Source: Luscinia megarhynchos
Lineage: Eukaryota > Chordata > Aves > Passeriformes > Turdidae
Assembly: GCA_034336665.1 (NCBI GenBank)
Contig: JAPFBE010000003.1
Location: 38,042,360 to 38,106,359 of the forward strand
Length of the DNA: 64,000 bases
Reading direction: 5' to 3'
Shown: positions 61,501 through 64,000 of the stretch, piece after piece
How positions within the stretch are numbered: the first letter of the stretch is position 1
Layout: every line of letters begins with the position of its first letter
Notes under the pieces: generated by a model
Databases searched by the model: none
What the model was told of the DNA's origin: nothing
The model's input: only the letters and a program-made list of their open reading frames with translations
Position numbers and translations under genes: made by a program

Positions 61501-62883
61501 AGCATAACATTTTCAGACGAAAATGGAAAAGCTTCTGCAATTTCTACAGCAACATAGTCAGCAACTACAATCTTCAATCAGTGTGAAATGGCAGTCACTT
61601 GAAGTCATGCCAATACAATGAAGAAATAATTGGGTCATTGCATTTTCCAATTTCTGACACAAAAACATTGAATAACGGAAGAAAATTCACTTCTTTCAAA
61701 TAGACTGCTGTTAATTTCACTCTGAAGACATTTGTCAGTGTTTCAGCCTCAGTGTCACTCTCTCTGCTCTGCTAGTCCCACACCAGTGACAAATTGCCAG
61801 TCCTGCTTAACTGCAGCCCCATTTCAGCTTTCCATTTTCCCTAATCTCTCTCTCAGTGGAATGAAGAGTTACCTAGGAACATTTTCTGAGACATTTCATT
61901 CTTAGATTATAGACATGAAAATAAAGATTGTGGCCAATTTTTAAAATCCCACATTTGTAACTCTCCCCAGCTTTATAAGAGAAAAAGGCACCTTTACTTC
62001 AAACCAGTGTATACAGAACTTGCCTTTGAAAAGCAGATCCAAACATCAGTGTCTACACTTGGTTACAAGCCTACCTTTAGGCTGGATTGCAAATTTCAAT
62101 ATTTGGTGGAAACACACAGAGATAAAATACATTTTTTTTCCTTTTTTAACAGAGATTTCTTCTCCATAGTTTTATGAATTCTTACAGCACTTTTAGCACA
62201 CCCAAGTAAAGTTAGATCTAGGTGATTTCCCATCAAATCTTACATCTAACAATGAGACAGAATATCCTTTCTGTCATAACCACATTTTTGGGGGTTTTTT
62301 TCTCATATGTAATAAATGCCTTTGGGATTTGGAGGTAATCTATGGTAATGTATGACCTGCTGATATTCTACAACTGATAAACAGAGAAAATTATCATTAA
62401 AAATCTCAGGGAGAAAAAAGGGCACTTGTTAGTTTTCAGTTTATATGGAATTTCCACAAAAAGACACCAGGATGAAATTTCTGTACTCCTCGATAAAAAC
62501 ACAATTCTCCAGCAGAGATGAGAGAGGAATGCCTTAGGATATAGCCTCTCTTGCTGCACATTCCAATCTCTCTTACTGTTAATGGAATTGCATACACTTA
62601 CTGAAATGCAAAACCACATCTCTCTGCTGGTGTCTAAATAAGGAAATAAGAAGTGTGTTTATTACTGAAAGAGAGCTTGTGCAGATAAAGCATGGGCCTG
62701 ACACTGCTAAGGGTGTTCTTACAACTTGTATTACCTTGATGGACAATCTGTGTTAGGACCCTGAAGGAGGTACTGCCTTCCTTATCAGCAATAACAGTCT
62801 AAAGGATGCCTGCCCTGTAACTGGCAACTGAATTAGGACATTATTTTACAAATAGCAGGAGATGTTTGTACAAGTTCACAGAC
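55561..62883. other. Intergenic, nothing recognised
   Basis: Uniformly AT-rich sequence with short poly-T (58436-58445) and poly-A (61129-61142) runs and a small cluster of AGATGGA repeats near 58806-58852. No gene, RNA or transposon is recognised. Confidence 0.55.
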
Positions 62884-63078
62884 AATGATTTTGGGAGGAG
62901 CTGTTGTCTCCCTTGAAGGCAGAGAGGGCCCTGCAGAGAGACTTTGACAAATTAAAGGCCTGGGTAATCACCAACCATGTGAAATTCAACGAGAGGAAGT
63001 GCCAGATGCTGCACCTGGGGTGGGAATGCCCTGGATGTGTATACAGACTGGGGAATGAGACTGGAAAGCAGCCCAATG
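62884..63078 (+). mobile_element. CR1 LINE reverse-transcriptase fragment (sense)
   Basis: The frame reads SPLKAERALQRDFDKLKAWV, then KFNERKCQMLHLGWECPG and YRLGNE, the stretch following the RT catalytic box in avian CR1. Similarity fades after 63078 and no CR1 3' tail follows, so this is an internal fragment truncated at both ends. Confidence 0.88.
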
Positions 63079-64000
63079 TAAAGAGCAAAACGTGGGAGGC
63101 TCATACCCAGGATGGCAGAGCAAGTGTGATGGTTCAGTGTAAAGCAGTCCACTGCACACACACAGGTTGGGAAAAATCCTTCAGACCTAACTGGTGTTGG
63201 TATAGACTTGCCATATAACTATAAATAGAGTTATTTTAAAAATAACTGTAAAATAGAGTTATTTTTATACAAGAAATATAACATCCAAGATTACCAGTGA
63301 CCAGGTGCTCCTGTGGAATTGGGGATCAGGGTGCTGTGGAGACCTCAGGGGTAAGTGCTCTGGGCAGAACTGGGACCAGTAGCAGGGACACCAGCAGCCT
63401 CTGACATTTCTGAGAAGCGAACAAGCTGGGCTCCCAGTCTGGCCAGAGTTAGCAGAGATGCAGGGCTGAGCACAGACACTCCTGCAGCTTTGCTGGAGCT
63501 GGGCAGGACATGGCTGAGCTGAAATGGATCTTGGGTGTGCAGTCCCATGGCTGGGCCCATGGGGGATAATAAGGATTGGTGCTGCCCTCAGGACCAGACA
63601 CTTTATCTCAGGAGAAGTTTTAATAACACTTTAAGGCTCCTTAGTGAGTCCCACTGGTGTCCTGGATCTATGAGGGAACTGACTGCAAGCAAGCCAAGAC
63701 ACACACTAATGTCAGTGCCATGAAATCTCTTCATAGCCATGTACATTTTCCAGCTGACACCAACCTCCCTCCCTTGCTGCAGCCAAACACAGCTACAGGT
63801 GAGGTTCTGACAGTCAGCCTGGAAGTGGCACTACCTCCCAAAGGCTGAGCTGTACAGGCACTTTGAGGCCACAGGAATGCTGTTCTTTTCCCTCTCCAGC
63901 TCTATTGATGCTGAGTCCCCTTGTCAGAAGCCACTGCCCAATGTGACAGTGGAGCAGCACCATAATTCTCCTCAAGCAAGCTCAGTCTGATTGTCTTAGA
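63079..64000. other. Intergenic, nothing recognised
   Basis: A small inverted-repeat cluster sits at 63229-63265; from about 63300 to the window edge the sequence becomes GC-richer with short overlapping open frames. It may be part of an unrecognised repeat or the approach to a gene outside the window. Confidence 0.5.
63229..63265. repeat. Three-arm inverted/direct repeat AGTTATTTT
   Basis: AGTTATTTT (63229-63237), its exact complement AAAATAACT (63239-63247) and AGTTATTTT again (63257-63265) alternate, so the middle arm can pair with either neighbour. Confidence 0.85.

Noticed and set aside
25059..64000. Search for exons of the expected downstream neighbour TMTC4
   Set aside because: No transmembrane/TPR-type coding exons with splice sites were seen; the neighbour is presumably beyond the window.

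Overview
The window is vertebrate nuclear DNA, almost certainly from a bird and probably a songbird. The evidence is an AT-rich, low-CpG background, a multi-exon gene with GT-AG introns, eight recognisable CR1 LINE fragments carrying the usual avian CR1 3' end, and a solo LTR of a type I associate with passerine genomes. There are no bacterial features, operons or CRISPR arrays.

From 251 to about 25,060 (+ strand) lies the 3' part of NALCN, the sodium-leak channel. Seventeen coding exons were placed by joining splice sites so that the reading frame stays open and matches NALCN throughout. They encode residues from about 1062 to the natural C-terminus (about 1740 here). They cover the end of the domain III extracellular turret, the domain III pore and S6, the III-IV linker, all of domain IV (S1-S6) and the cytoplasmic C-terminal domain. 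The numbering agrees with known human landmarks: K1115 and E1389 of the EEKE selectivity filter, R1181 and W1287. A 3' UTR of about 2 kb ends at a canonical AATAAA at 25033. The 5' part of the gene lies upstream of the window. The introns hold three CR1 pieces, one of them about 1.1 kb with a decayed reverse-transcriptase segment.

From about 25,060 to 64,000 is a gene-poor intergenic region in which I find no convincing gene. In mammals the next gene downstream of the NALCN 3' end is TMTC4, and none of its exons is recognised here. The region holds five CR1 fragments, one solo LTR (54976-55560), low-complexity tracts, a possible hAT-type DNA-transposon end, and three stretches that look faintly protein-coding but decayed (about 28.9-29.5 kb and 38.3-38.8 kb on the minus strand, 33.0-33.2 kb on the plus strand). 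These are weak leads.

I did not find a convincing new biological system. The best leads are channel-level differences (a possible extra glycosylation sequon and a short C-tail insertion), a tandem duplication in the 3' UTR, and the unexplained protein-like remnants.
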